Of a stretch of 64,000 nucleotides of DNA, positions 33,700-47,600 are shown piece after piece; position 1 is the stretch's first letter; each line of letters starts with the position of its first letter. The notes under the pieces were generated by a model. That model was not told the origin of the DNA and did no database searches. It saw only the letters and a program-made list of their open reading frames with translations. A program made the translations under genes and the position numbers. Source of the DNA: Chlorokybus atmophyticus (taxonomy: Eukaryota; Streptophyta; Chlorokybophyceae; Chlorokybales; Chlorokybaceae); NCBI GenBank assembly GCA_009103225.1, contig RHPI01001168.1, positions 403,986 to 467,985 on the forward strand, written 5' to 3'.

Positions 33700-36355
33700 C
33701 TACGAGTCCAATGGCACGTCCTTGTACCCCCCGTCCAACTTGTTTTGAGGCGGCTCTAGTCGGCTGCGCTCGGACACGAGAGCGTACTGTTGGTACGAGG
33801 GTGGCGGGGCCTTCTTGCTCTCCACGTCGTCCCACGCTTCGGCCTCTGCGGCGGCCGCCACCTCCGCCTCGAGCTCCTCCAGCGACTTGCCGCGGGTCTC
33901 GGGCACGAGGAACACCACGAAGAGGATGGACAGGAACTGGACTCCAGCGAAGAGCAGGAACGTGCCGCCGGGAGTGATCAGCTCCGTCAGCGACAGGAAG
34001 CCAAAGGCAACGCTGCCGCTCGCTAGCCGGTTGGTCAACGCACCCAACGACATGGCCCGCCCACGAATCCTGCAATGTTGACGAAGTTAGCTAGCATTGG
34101 ATACAACCAACATACCCTCCTGCGCGCCTGTTGCGACACAAGCGTACCTTGTCGGGAAGATTTCCGACAAGATGACCCAGCAGATTGGCCCTGTATTGGT
34201 GGTGAGAGTCAAATGCATGGAGTGCCATAGAGACTGTGTGCATGCAGCGAATGCCTTAGAGGAAACCAAGCACATCATCTGGACAGCAACACAACTGGCA
34301 TGGCGTGTACACATGTTGACATGTGCACCATACCGTATCCTATGGAGAAGAACACCACGAAGAGTATCTGCCCTACAAGCGTCACGTAGGCGGCGAGCTT
34401 GAACGCGAACGAGGCCGCAATGAGAAGGAGCGCGCCCGTCGCGCCGCTGGCCGCCACCAGCAGGAGCGGCCTGCGCCCCGCCTTGTCCAGCAGCATGGTG
34501 GCTATCAGAATGGAGGACGTCTTTGCCAGCCCCACGGCCACCGTCGCGAGGAGCACCAGGTGGGTGTTGGTGATGCCGGCCTGCTGCAGCGTGGCAGGCG
34601 TGTAGTACACCACGGCCTCAATGCCAGTAGCCTGTGATGCGAGGTGACCACTATCAGCGTGCTCACCCAACCGTGGGTCGTGGCAAATGAGCACAGGTTG
34701 AGTGCATGCAGTGTTACCTGCTGGAAGAAGTTGATGCCAATGCCAAGGATGATGATGCGCCTGATGGTCTTTGTAGGCCGCAGGATGTCCCGCCAGGACC
34801 CGGCAACCTCCATGGCCAAAACACCCCTGTCGCATGAGACAGTACTCACGCATGGCACGCAAACACATGCACACACATACACAGTGGCGCGCACGTACAC
34901 GCACACGCATGCGTTCACACATGCACATATACGCACGAACACATCCGCGTGCGCACGCCCACGTGCAAGCATGCACGCTCGAGCACGTGGCACGTGCGCG
35001 CGTGAAGACAATCACCAACCCCAACCCCACTCTCTGGTACCTGATCTCCTGCATCCTGCTGTCGACCTCTTCCCTATCCCTGCACGACTGCCTCAGCACG
35101 GCTTCGGCCTCGCCGTCCCGTCCCTGCGACATGAGGAACTGCGGCGACTCCGGCATGCGCACCATGCAGGCCAGGATGACCAGCGCAGGGAGCACGCCGA
35201 GACCCAGCATCCAGCGCCAGTTGTAGCCGGGGGGAAGACCCGCCAGCGCGAAACCGAAGAGGTAGCCGAGGAGGATGCCCGCGTTGATGGCGATCTCGCC
35301 AGTGGAAACCAACTGACCTCTCACCTGACGGGATAAGGTTTATGGGTTTGTGGGGGCACTTACATGCGCATGCGTGCGTGCGCGCGTGCGTGCGTGCGCG
35401 AGAGAGAGTTGTAAGTTGAGGGTGAGAGTGCTTCTCTTACTTGCACGGGGCTGAGTTCTGCGGTGTAGAGGGGTGCGACGAGCATTCCTGAGCCGACACC
35501 GAGGCCGGCCAGCACGCGGCCTACCAGCAGCGTCCAGAAGCCCACGCTGAGGGACATCACCAACGCGCCCGCCGCAAACAGCACCGCCGCCACCTCCACC
35601 GCCCTCTTCCGCCCGTACGTGTCTACAACATGGTGCGTGTGTGCGTGAGCACATGTTTCAACACATCATCAACATCACTATGATTGTCCCGTGCCCAACC
35701 TGAGATTTTGCCGGCCATGATGGCGCCGACGGCCGAGAAGATTGTGAGGATGGACACAACAATTGAAATCTGGAGCGTGGAGAGGTCAAAGTCCCCGCGC
35801 ACAAACAGGATGACGCTGCTCATGATGCCCACGTCGTACCCCGCCAGCATCATCGAGAACGACGCAAACAGCACGCACCTGCCATTGCAATCAAACCAGA
35901 TTGATCAGTGCTAGAGTATCTGTGACTGCCACATTGCCTGTGTGTGGTAGGCTGTTGTGTGTTGGCAATGCAAGCACTTGTGACACTTGTGCAACTGCAA
36001 GGCTACAAGCAGGAGTGGCTTCAGGTGTACCACATTGTCGACGAGGTCAGCAATGACAGCAGCTAACAAGATGACTACAAAGAAAATGCCGCATGCAAGG
36101 ACCTAGATGGCAGTGCGTTTCGGTGCGGGGAGGGTGCAATGAGAAGGGGTCAGCAACGAACCTGATGATAAACTTTTTTGGATTGTAGTGAGAGTTGCTC
36201 AACAACTTGGCGTGTTCGGCCTCAACAGCAGCAGCGGCGTCCTCTACCTTCGTCGACGCTCCTGCACTATCCGCTGCCTCCGCCTCATGCAGCTGCTTGC
36301 TGCCGTAGTCTGCATACTGCTGCGGCTGCGGCTGCTCGCCGCCGCTGCCGGCCAT
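33700..36355 (-). CDS. MFS sugar/polyol transporter (sugar porter family)
   Basis: Eight exons join in frame to 552 residues: 36355-36162, 35878-35700, 35622-35441, 35324-35041, 34826-34718, 34631-34334, 34190-34148 and 34069-33700. Sugar-porter signatures appear in the right order: YGRKRA after helix 2, GRVLAGLGVG in helix 4, VRGQLVSTGEIAINAGILLGY, PESPQFLMSQGR before the central loop, NFFQQATGIEAVVYYTP in helix 7, DKAGRRPLLL after helix 8, SEIFPTRIRGRAMS after helix 10 and PETRGKSLEELE after helix 12. This predicts twelve membrane helices with a hydrophilic Gln/Ala-rich N-terminal tail of about 75 residues. Such carriers move monosaccharides, inositol or polyols, usually with protons; the substrate cannot be told here. 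One exon is only 43 bp. The start is the ATG of MAGSGGEQ. Confidence 0.94.
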
Positions 36356-38681
36356 TGCTGCTGTTGCGCGGCACACACAAGCCAAGTTGTCTGTTTGGGC
36401 CTTGTCTCTTGCTTCAGGTCTTGCGGCCTGGCCTGGAGCTTGCCACCACTCGGCCGGGCGGCCTGATCATCCCGCGCAATGCACGCCGCTGCATGCACCG
36501 GCACACCGCTGAGAAGCTGGCACTCGCACTGTGCTACTTCGTCACAGCAACACTGGAGATGGAGACACGACTACAAGTCCTAGTCCTCCCTCACCAACAC
36601 CGCCGCCGCTGCGTCGCCTCCCCTCAACCACGGCCTGCGTGACAGGATACTGCTAACGGCAGACGAGCGACGGACGGGATGATTACCGCCGTTTGGCTGT
36701 GCCATGCCAACGCAGTTCGCGACCGACGTCCGTGAACCGGTTGAGACAGCTCCAGGTTTCGGTCAACGTAGTCTGATTGTCGGACAGCTCGGTCGGTTGC
36801 CGCCACCTGAGGTTGAAAAACAGTAGTACAGACACAACGGGAAGGCTGCCGTTTGATGTGTTTATCACGGGACTGTTTGGATTTTCACATGAGGGGCTGC
36901 GTCTCCGATATCGTCGCGAGCACACAGAATCGAGCAGTGGCGCGCATACGATCAGCATGCCACGTGGGACAACGAGGAGGAACACATTTGCCAGAGAAAG
37001 AGATGCACAACTCACGCGGCATGAGGCCCACACAAGCTGGGTTCGTTTCTCGTTGATCACTGGCAGTCTCTGGCCGTTGTGGTAAGTTCAATACGCAAGC
37101 GGAGTTTGGCAACAAATAGCACACCTAGAATATGCATTTGGTGTTGAGTTATACCTCACAATTGCCATGCGGCTAGCACAGTCATATACATTTGCAGCGC
37201 TTGCTACTAGATGTCATGAAATGTTAACGTATCACGAATTCTTCCCTTACAGAATAAATGGGGTCATCTGCGAGGCACAACCGTCAAGTATTTGCTTGTG
37301 GCTTCCATCTTGCTTCGGCTACTAAATTGGTACGCGAGCTTCATGTTATGCGTTCAAAGCGTGATAAGTCACCGACAATATGCGGTGTGCTTGCGTACAT
37401 GTGAAACGAAGCATTGTCAGCGCTACTGCTTGCAGATATGTGAATTTCACAGCTGCACAGCTAACCATTTGACGATGATGATGGTATGCAATATGGTTTG
37501 CTATAATTTGTTCAGATACACCTTGGCTTGGCCGTTATATGCCCCTCGTCGCTAATATACGTAAATTGCTCGCAAGATAGCGCCGTAATGACCAAGTGCC
37601 ATTATTTACATGCATTTTCAAAAAATGTACTCAATTTAATGTCACATTGGAATATCCATTTTTCCACATTGTGTGATTGGTAACTTAACTTCACAAACAT
37701 CATAATGTGTACAATTACATCATGTTGTCTGATGGCAATTCAAGTTGCTTAACTGTAATAATCATAATAGCATGCAACGCATGACAGACATTGTGGTGTA
37801 AGCTAGATCATATGCAAGTTGATGCCGACTTAGAGCTGATAATAGCAAAAAGCATGTGTAAGCGTATCAAGCATAGTCAAATTTGCAGAAATATAAGCAT
37901 TTCACACATTATCACATATGCATCAATGTCACATTGACACAAATGTCAAGGATGAATTAGTTAATTAAGTTGTAATGCACTTGATAACCAGTATCAGACT
38001 ATGTGAATTATACATCCAAATGGTTTTTGAAAGATTCATGTCGTGGGGATACACGCATACAGTAACAATGTCAGCTCATGTCATTATGGTGAAATATGAA
38101 TTCGTAAGCGTTTGCATGAGTCATGTCAACAACCATGCACATGATCATGCATCAAACATTGCATAGGTAAATCAACATCGTAATGAAAATCTTTCTTTCA
38201 TGACAATATATAAAGCTATACAAGTGTAGACTTCTCAACGTGTAATTGAGCAGTACTTGCAATGGTGTGATGGCAATTGCTAACCTAACGCTCAATCATG
38301 CAGTTGCTTGTAACATGTGCCGCTATGCATGATGTGAACACCAACAACATCTCACGTATCAATCGATATGTTTAGTTTTCTGCTGCTCCACTATAAGTAT
38401 GACACTCGATTTGAATGTTTACGCATCTACTCAGGATGACTCACAATAGTATCAATACCATTTATACAGGCATATGTCTTGACTACGCTCGGCTCTTTCT
38501 GCCAGTTTGTAGTGGCAGAGCTTGAATGCATAGCTTAACAGACTACTACTATCGCTGGACTGTACACAGTACACAGACAAGCAATTCCAACAAGAGGATG
38601 AAGAAGAATGATGCCGCGGGGGTGCGCTCCCCTGCTATCCCTAACACTGTACTACCCCTAGTGTTAGCCTCACTCCGATTA
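36356..38681. other. Intergenic region upstream of the transporter and downstream of dynein
   Basis: No frame in this 2.3-kb stretch shows a family motif. The part near the transporter is GC-rich and probably promoter; 37100-38600 is AT-rich and non-coding in appearance. The 3' end of the dynein heavy chain gene lies just to the right. Confidence 0.5.
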
Positions 38682-41600
38682 CTACTCGTCTAGCTGGCAG
38701 AGTAGAGCGACTCCCTGCAGCACCCAGAAGTCGGGCGTGGTGCCGGGACGCACGGGGCAGCTCACGCAGAGGACGAAGTTGGTGGAGGCGCCCGTCGTCG
38801 ACAACACGCCAGCACGCACAGACGTCTTGTACAGCGGGCACTGGTACTCCTCAACGGGAGGCTTGTACCTGCACACGCAAGGTGTGAACAAAAACAGCGC
38901 CAACAGAGACATCATCAATCGCAACAAAAAAGCAACAACAAGAGCTCACCTCTCTGCGGGTACGAAGTGCACGACAGGTAGCGCCGCATGCATCTCCGCG
39001 GGTCTCGACTCATCGATACACCGTTGTTCCGTATCCCACCTCGCCCCATCCACAAACAGCCCGCTGATATACACTCCGTCTTCGGGCTCCTCGGCTATAT
39101 CCGCGGCCGTTGCATAATCCGTGATCTTGAACGAGAATGTGAGCGCGTCGATGGGGATGCCGTACTTGCGCGCGTGGGTCTGGAGGATACCCGTCATGAA
39201 CCCTTGAGGGAAGAAGAGACCCGGCATCCAGAAACAAGCGGGGTCGCCCTTCTCGAGCCAGGAACGCATGAAGGAGAAACGGTCCTGGAAGTCCCTCACC
39301 CAGGAGCTGAGAGGCTTGAGGGAGGGGTAGGCCACCGAGGCCCAGATGGTAGGCACCTGGAAGTGAGCGGGTGGTGTGGGTATGTGTGCGCGTGCGCGCG
39401 TGTGTGCGTGGCACAACACGCGTGTTATGCGCGTGCGGGGTCAAGTGCACGTTTGGCGGTGATGCGCGCCTTGCAGGGCCAAAGACACGCACCTGATTGT
39501 TCAGCATGGACGTGTACATTGTCTCCAACTCGCCCGACATGACCACGAGACCCTTGATGGCTTTCACCTGCGGCACACTCTCAGTATGGCAATCACACAT
39601 TGCCAATTGTGTACGCAGTCAGTCTTCCAACTTACCAGTTCAGTGAGGGTTGCTCTGAGCCTTTCTAGCAGGCGGTTGAAGCGCTCCATCTCCTGCATCA
39701 GAACGATGGCGAGGGAGCGACGCTGGCCGTTTGGCGCGGGCTTGAATGTCTCCTCGCCTGCGTGACGCGCACACAGTGGTAAGCTGGGGTGATGTAGGTG
39801 CATAGACAAGACACACATGCTGAAGACAACGTCCATGGTGCTCACCCGCTTCGGCCATGTCCAGAGGCTTTGGCAAGGCTTTGATCAGCTCCTCGGCCAT
39901 CTCTGCTACCACCTGGTCGGGGCTCTTGCCCACTCCCGCGCTCGCCATGCGGGGCTGCGCAACAGTACAACTCATCAGCCCTCTGACTTATCAACCACTC
40001 TGACACACATACACACACACGAAGCCGCAACACACATGTACACATGCCAGCACGCACCTGTATGGATAGTACGGTGTCTAGCATCTTGCGCGTCTCTTGC
40101 AGCTGGCACGTAATGTTCGCATTCTCATGCATGCCAAACACCTCGGGCGCCTCCGTGGGCGGCAGTCCCCTCACATAATCCAGATACCCCGCGACATCAT
40201 CATGCAACGGTGCCCTATACGTCCCCGACCTCGAGAACGTGTACCCATCATCTTCCACCACCTTCGGCGTGTAATACCTCCTGAGAATAGACAGCAAACA
40301 CACGCGGTCGTTGTCGTCCGTGACACGTCCACCGTAGTTAATCTCTCCTATCACGTACGACAGCGCCGCCCACGGTATCTCCGCTTGTTCCGTAAGAAAC
40401 ATCCTGAGCGTCTGCAACGAGCACTCGAAGTCCGACGCGTTGAACTCGTACTTGACGTTCCAACCCAACGGGCCGAACTTGCGACGCTCCTGCACGACGG
40501 CGTGGAAGAAGGCGAGCGAGAAGAGGAGACGGGAGTGGGCGGACACGTGACGGCCGCCGGTCGAGTCCAACACGTCGGGAGGGAGCTCCGTGTAGGAGCG
40601 GAGCATGTTGGCGCGGACGCCCTTGGGAGGCTCCGTCGTGATCTTCAAACCGTTCTGTGTATATCAAACAAAGTATGAGTTGTTGACTTGATGCATAAGA
40701 CCATGGGGACATACGGTGTGTGCGTGTGCCTGTTGGCGCGCATGTGCGATACATGCAGACCTGCATGGTTGATACGCTACGCAGACAGCATGCACATGAA
40801 TGTAGGCACGTACGCGCACGCGCAAGCACCCACGCGCGCGCAATGTAGACATGCATTGTGGGTACGCTGTTCAGAGACAGCATCGCATCATGATGCATCC
40901 TGTTACCTGTAGCACGAGTACTGGGAATGCTGGCGACGGCATGCTCGTGAGCCACAACCTAAAGTCCGGGTGCGTATCCGCCTGCTGCGACGACAGCCCC
41001 TCCACAATCCCCTCTAACGACCTCATCCAGCTCACAGCTAGATGACAGTTCTGCAAGCACACCCAGTCTCCGTTCTTCGCCGCCTTCGCCACGAGCATCT
41101 CCGCGATAGGCCCTTGCCCTTGCCCGAGCGATATCATGTGCAATTTCACGCCGGGAGCCCAACCCGCACGCTCGCCAAACCTTTGCAACTGCGCTGTCGG
41201 GTCCGCACCCGTTGATAAGATGAATGTCACGGGTGTGGCGCATGTTGTATCCTTGAAGACGTCCTCGAGTTTGAACGGCGGGGACTCGGTGAAGGATGAA
41301 CCCAAGTTGCGCGACACGTAGCGAGTACACCCGAATAGGACCTTCTCTTCCCTCAGCACCTTCACCATGCAGAGATGTTGGAAGTCGTCCGTGCGTGTCG
41401 GCCAATCGCCCGGTAGTGGTGATGCGTGCGGTTCGGCCGTCTCGTAGAACGCCTTCCAACGCGAAGCGCCGTCGGAGGTTGTGAAGTCTTCGGCCAGGCC
41501 ACGGAAGGCAGACACGTTGGCGTCGAGGTAGACGACGCCCTTCCACATGGCCTCCGTCAGCCAGGGAGATGTGGAGGAGGGACGAGGAGGCAAGGAACCG

Positions 41601-44600
41601 GTGGCGATAGGACCGCGCAACAAAAAGTTCCACTCCACGGGCGCAATCGTACCTGCAAGACCACACAGTCAATGTATTTTCCCGTCAAAGGTAGCACTGA
41701 CAGAACCAACCGTAGAAGGCAACTGCTATACAAAAGTAGAATACATACCAAAGCTAGAATGAACATGGGTGTGCCTGTCTGTTTGTGAATTCAAGAATGC
41801 AGGCTTGTATGCATGATGCACACTATCAGGCGTACAGACACACATGCGCACATATGCAGACACGCACAGCCGCAGCATGTGTAGCTAATCGTGGTGTCGT
41901 ACCTGCATCACGGAGTATGGAGGTGCAGAGCAGGAACGAGAACAGCGGTTTGTGCTCCTCAAACAGTCCTCGGCACACGTTGATGTATATCTGCTGCGTG
42001 GCATAGTCCGACAGCACCTTGAGCCTCTGCTCGAGCGCATCCGCTGGGGGCGCATTGACGAGGCACACGTTGAACGCTCGCGCAAAGTACGACAGCGAGT
42101 ACTGATACATCGGCCCGATGAGCGGCAGATCCGCGGTAGCAAAGTAGAGCAGACTCCCTCTCCTCGCCACCACGCGGTACTTCTCTCTATTCGTGTTGAT
42201 CTCGCGCTCGGTCTCCTCGGCCTCTTTGACTCTGCCCTGAATCACGGCGGAGGTCAGCTTCGAGTTGTTGAGAGTGTTGATCAGGACCTCATCGTCGAGG
42301 ATGTTGCCCTTGGACTCGCGGAGGAGCTTGAGGATCTTGTCCTCGAGCTCCTTGAGCTGGCGCTTGTCGCCCCCGATGGAGACCACCAGCCTGTCCCTCA
42401 GCTCCTCAAGGTCGGGGCGTTCCCTCCGCACCTGCGTGTGCGTGTCATCAAAACTCTTATCCCCTTCACCACAAGACAAGAAAGAAGCAATGCAAACAGC
42501 AGTAAACCTACCACATCCCCCAGCAGCTGCTCCTCGAGTCCACGCAGCGTGACAGTGAAGTTGATGATGGTCACCTTGATGCAAACCTCCGGAAGGTAGT
42601 GTGGGTTGGCCAGCTTGCTGCAGCACATCGCATTGCGAGTGAGTCCAATTCATACATATACAACACAACAACAACGACAACATTAACAACAACAGCAACA
42701 TCCACGTACGTGGTCATGTACAGCTTGAATCCCGGGTCATAGTCGACATCCGTATCTCCAAGTCGTATGAGTGTGCGTCCTCCAACAGTGACAGTCTGCT
42801 TGAGTAGTATAGGCTCAAGCGCAGGGTCGAGCGTCTCCCCAACATCTTCGAGTAACACAGGACACCCGATGCGCACGGCGTTCTCAAGTGTACGCAAGAA
42901 CCCGGGATCCGTCATCTTCGTCACACGCAGACCCGCCTTAGCCTCCATAGCTTTCACCCACTTGTTGGCTTGTCCTTGGGGATCGATGCACAGCGGCCAC
43001 CTCCTCGCTCGCGTGACGAGTATGCCGTTGTCGATCGACACGCCGTCGGAGGGTAAGCCCCATATCCCCCACTCTCTCACCTCAACCGGGTTGGACAACG
43101 TGGCTCTCAGGGCGTAGTCGGCGGATACGGGTACGCCCGCATCTTGCAGATGTTGGACCCACGACGCCACGAGGGCCTCGCGGTACGGCCCCGTGAAGGC
43201 CCCGTAGTACGCGATGGCGGCGGCGGATAGGAACACGTCTCCGACAAGGAGTGCCGTCTGTTGCTCGATGAGGTCCGCGGTGGCACGCCAACGCACCTGC
43301 TCGTCGGCCAGACCGGAGGTGAGCTTCCCCGCACGCTGGAGACGTTTACTCGTCTGCGCGGCCTGGAACTTGAGGGACTCGCTCTCAGCCTGCGCATCAT
43401 CCAACTGCTTCTGGAGGTCCGCCACCTGCGCCTCCACGCGTGCGAGCTCGTCTTGCTTCGCACGCAGGCCCTCATTTGCTTCGCGTAGTTGGGACTCTGC
43501 TGCTGCGAGGGCAGCACGCTTGGGTTCGACGGCTTTGGCCACACGCGAGTACGTGTCCATCGCGCGGGTCCACATGCACAGTGACTTGGCGGCGTTGCTC
43601 TGCTTGGCCACCTGTTCGGGGGTGTACACGGGGTCGTCGACGTACTTCTTCAGCTGACGGATCACCTTCTCGGGGATGTTGTCCTTATCATAATCCATCA
43701 GACGCTTGATGAAGGCCACATCACTTAAAACACGCTTGGCCGTGTCCCAGTCGGTCTTCTCCCCGAGACACACGCACACGGCCTCCAGCGTCTTCTGCAC
43801 GAGTGGCGGCGGCTTAGGGAAAGATTTGATTTCAGTGATATCTTGTTTGTTGAGAGCCGAGAGGGCGTCCACGGCAGCCTGCAGGGCCGGTAGCGCCTCG
43901 TCGAGGTCTGCCTTTGCGTCATCAGCCATGGCTTGTGTCTCGGCGGCCTTGCGCTTGACCTCGGCCTCCTCGGCCCCGACCACGGCCTTGACTTGTTGCG
44001 CGGCCTCGCGGTCGCGGTTCACCTTCTCCAACAGCACCGCCGTGGCAGCCGACTTCTCTTCGAGTAGAGGCTGAAGCTCACCCAACTCCACCTTCATGCT
44101 GGCAACCACGTCATTCGTTTCCTGCAGCTTCGAGAGTCCATTCAACAAGCGGTCCCGTGCAGCCCCGAGCTCCGCGCGCTTCTCCCCAAGTAAAGTTATA
44201 TACAACCCAATCAAGTCCAAGTAACTCTTCGGTGTCGTGTAGAAGCGTCTCCGCAACTCCTCCCAGAATCGATCCGCCGCTTTCGCCACCGACATGTGTA
44301 TCTCCACGCACATGCGCGCCACGCTCGTGCGCACGGCGTCCGTCCCGAGGTCCACGCCGGAAAGGAAACGCGCAGACACGGACAACAAAGCCTCCTCGGG
44401 CCACTCTTCATACCAGTCGATAGTGCAACAGTTGATCAAAGAAGGGAACTTTCTGCACCGAGCCCTAAACGCACTGCAAGAAGGAGAACAAGTGTTGGTG
44501 TTTGCGTATCTGTGAAGGCCAGATGCATGCGATCATCTTGCTACTGCTTACTTGCCGACAGGGGACATGCACAGCACGACGTGTAGGTTGTCGCGCACGC

Positions 44601-47600
44601 GGTTGATGAAGGTGCCGTACATGACCTCGCGGGTCTCGGGGAGGCCGAGGGCCTGCACGTGAGGACGCATCTCACCGCAGATGCGCTCCTTCGCATCCAA
44701 ATCATACAACCCAGGCACCTGCGTGGAAAACGTCACAATTAGAGCCAAGCTTTCACTACCTCCTTACACACAACAACGGCGTACCTCTCCCGAGTTGAGT
44801 ATGTTGTTGATGTCTTCCAGGAACCCCTCCTCTACAATCTGCGTATCGGTAAACAAGAACACGACCGGCGTGCCCGCGATGCCCGCCATCTTGTACAAGT
44901 TCCTCAGGTCCTCCCTAAACTCCGACTGCCCATACCCCTTCTTCAGCTCGATCTGGAAGCACTTGTAGTCCGCCATGAAGGCGGCGAAGCGCGTGAGGCT
45001 CTGCTTGCCGGAGCCGCCCACGCCCACGAGCATGGCGTTGCCGCGGGGCTGGCGGAGCACGCGGGCCGCGCGACAGGCGTGAGCCACGGCATCGGGGAAG
45101 AAGACCAGAGCGAGCTGAGATGGAGAAGCCATGTTGTACTCGGAGAGGTAGTCCTCCAGCGTCGCCAGCAACTTGTTGTAGTTTGATAACTGTGGAAGAA
45201 CAGTGTTAGTGTGCATGTAAGGTGATAAAGAAAAGCTCCGTCGTGCAATGCACAGCGTGCTGAAACACGCATACACACACACAAGCTCCCGTGGATGCGC
45301 ACGCTACACGCAAAGAGTGCATCGACCCACACTCACCTCTTCATACACTCGGTCTTCGCCTGATGCCCCGATGCGCATAAAATCCCCAAACAGTATGGTC
45401 CTGTCCTCGAACAGGTCCTTCTGATCAGAACCAGAGTCAAAGTGCTTCCTCAGTAGCTCCACCGCCATCTCCTTGAAGTAGGCCTTATCCTGATTATTGA
45501 TCAGTCTGTCGTGAAACACGCGCATGCTCTCGTGCAGCCACAGCCGCGTGAGGACCTCCGGCGTGGGACAGTTTGGCGGCGTGACCATCAACACACCCTG
45601 GAACACCTTGGACAAGTCCCTTAGGTTGAAAGTGTAGTGGCTCTTGGCGGGAGTTGGTAAGAGTTCAGCGCATATGCGCTCGTACATAGCCACGCTGGCC
45701 TCCACCACAGCACGCGCGAGGTTGCGAACGGCGGGCTGGAAGCCGCCGTCGCCGAGGAAACCGTTCAGGATGGCGCCGAGGATCGTGCGCATAGCGGGGC
45801 CGGAGGGGGGAGGGATGCATAGCATGGTGAAGTGACGGAAGAACCTCGGCGTCACCTAACGCGAGAAGACACATTGAGCGCAGAGTAGCTGGCGTGTATG
45901 ACACACAACATGCACGCATTCCACACCTCGTTGCGGCCTCCCCCAGGTGGTGCACATGCGGCCACGAGCGTGACGTCCTCGATGTCCTTCCAGAACAACT
46001 TCTTGCGGTCATAGAAGCCTCTGTATCACACAACGATCATGTTACAGCATGTGTAAGAGTTAGCACTTTTGGTGATGGGTTCTACACGCACAAGCCACCC
46101 ATGCAGACACACCCATACGCACACGCGCACGCGCATGCAGACACACACACGCACACATACTCGCGCGCACACGCAGCACGCATGCACACGCACGTGCGCG
46201 TGTACACCCACACCTACCTGAAATCCTGTAGCTGTCGCAGCAGTTCGATCGGCGGCTGCGCTCCATACGTCTCCCTTGCCGGCATATTCACATCGTCCAC
46301 GAATATTGCCATCCTCTTCCCCACCGGCGCTCCGAACCTCGTCTTCCTCTTCTTCTCCAGCTTGCTCTCGATCACAAACTGCGTATCTATCGAGCTCGTC
46401 TGCGCCGAGAAGTTGAGCAACACCGGCACAACATTTTGCGTCTCAGCGAAGCGGTTGAGGGCGTCCACCACGACGACGGACTTGCCGACGCCGGTCACGC
46501 CCGTGAAGAGGACGGAACGCTCCACGGCGAGGGAGGCGTCGAGGAGGAAAGAGTAACGGACCGTGTCGATCGTGGGGACGAGCATCTGGAAGTAAGGAAC
46601 GGACTTGCTGAATTTGAACGCCGGAACAACATCCTCCCAAGCCTGCAAAATACAATCAGCACTCAGTACTGACCCACTCGCATAACTTTGTGCATGGCGG
46701 CGACTGTTGTTGTTGTTGTTGTTGTCAACATTGTCGTCGGCATAGTTGGCGCTGTTAGTGTTGCTGATGATGGTGACGATGAAGATGCTGTGGTTGTTGT
46801 TGGTGTCATCGTTCTCGTTCTTCCTACAATGCATCATCTCAACTACTCACCTGCAATGCGCCCTCCTTGTAGTCCACATAATAGTCAAACACATTCCCCT
46901 GTCCCGGGAACTGCGCGATGGGCGCGAGTCGCTCCCTGACGAACTCGTCAAACTTCTCGTGACTCAGCGCTGTCAGATTCCCGCCAAGGGACCACACATA
47001 TGCGAACGCAAAGAGACGACCGACCACGAGGTGGAGCTCCTCGGGGGGACGGGCGAAGTCTAGGCCGCGACCGGGAGAGAGGAGAGTCTGGGAACACACG
47101 AAGGAGGGTGAGTTTGATGTGGGTAATGCGGGTTGAGACATCGTAGCAACGAAGCTCTCACACAAATACACACGTGCACGCACGCGCGCACACGTAGTGG
47201 CTATGGTTGGATATATCACCTGCATCAGGTACATCAAGGAGATAACCAGGTTGATGTTCACTGACGGGATGTCCTCCTTGCAGTGCTTGCGCACAAACGC
47301 CAGACCTGAGAAGTCGACAGACATCATCAAGCTGCTGTGTTGTGCTTCATGCATGCTCTTCTAATGTCGTTGTACCCAGGCACAAACACTCACCGCTATC
47401 GACGTACTCCTCAAACAACTGCAGCACGTAAGCCTTGGTCTCCTGCAAAACCAACATCCGTGAGTCAGTAAGTACTCTGCGTATCAGCTGCCAACATGTT
47501 GATGTTTGAAAAGCACGTTTACCGGAGACAACTCTTGCGGTAGCTTCTGTGCTCCCCACGTGGCCGCGACGGGTCTCCACCCGAGGCACTCTGGCGGCAC

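Noticed and set aside
34275-35324. 349-codon minus-strand frame in the transporter
   Set aside because: It runs through the intron at 34827-35040, which is CA-rich. The sugar-porter order is restored only by splicing at 35041 and 34826.
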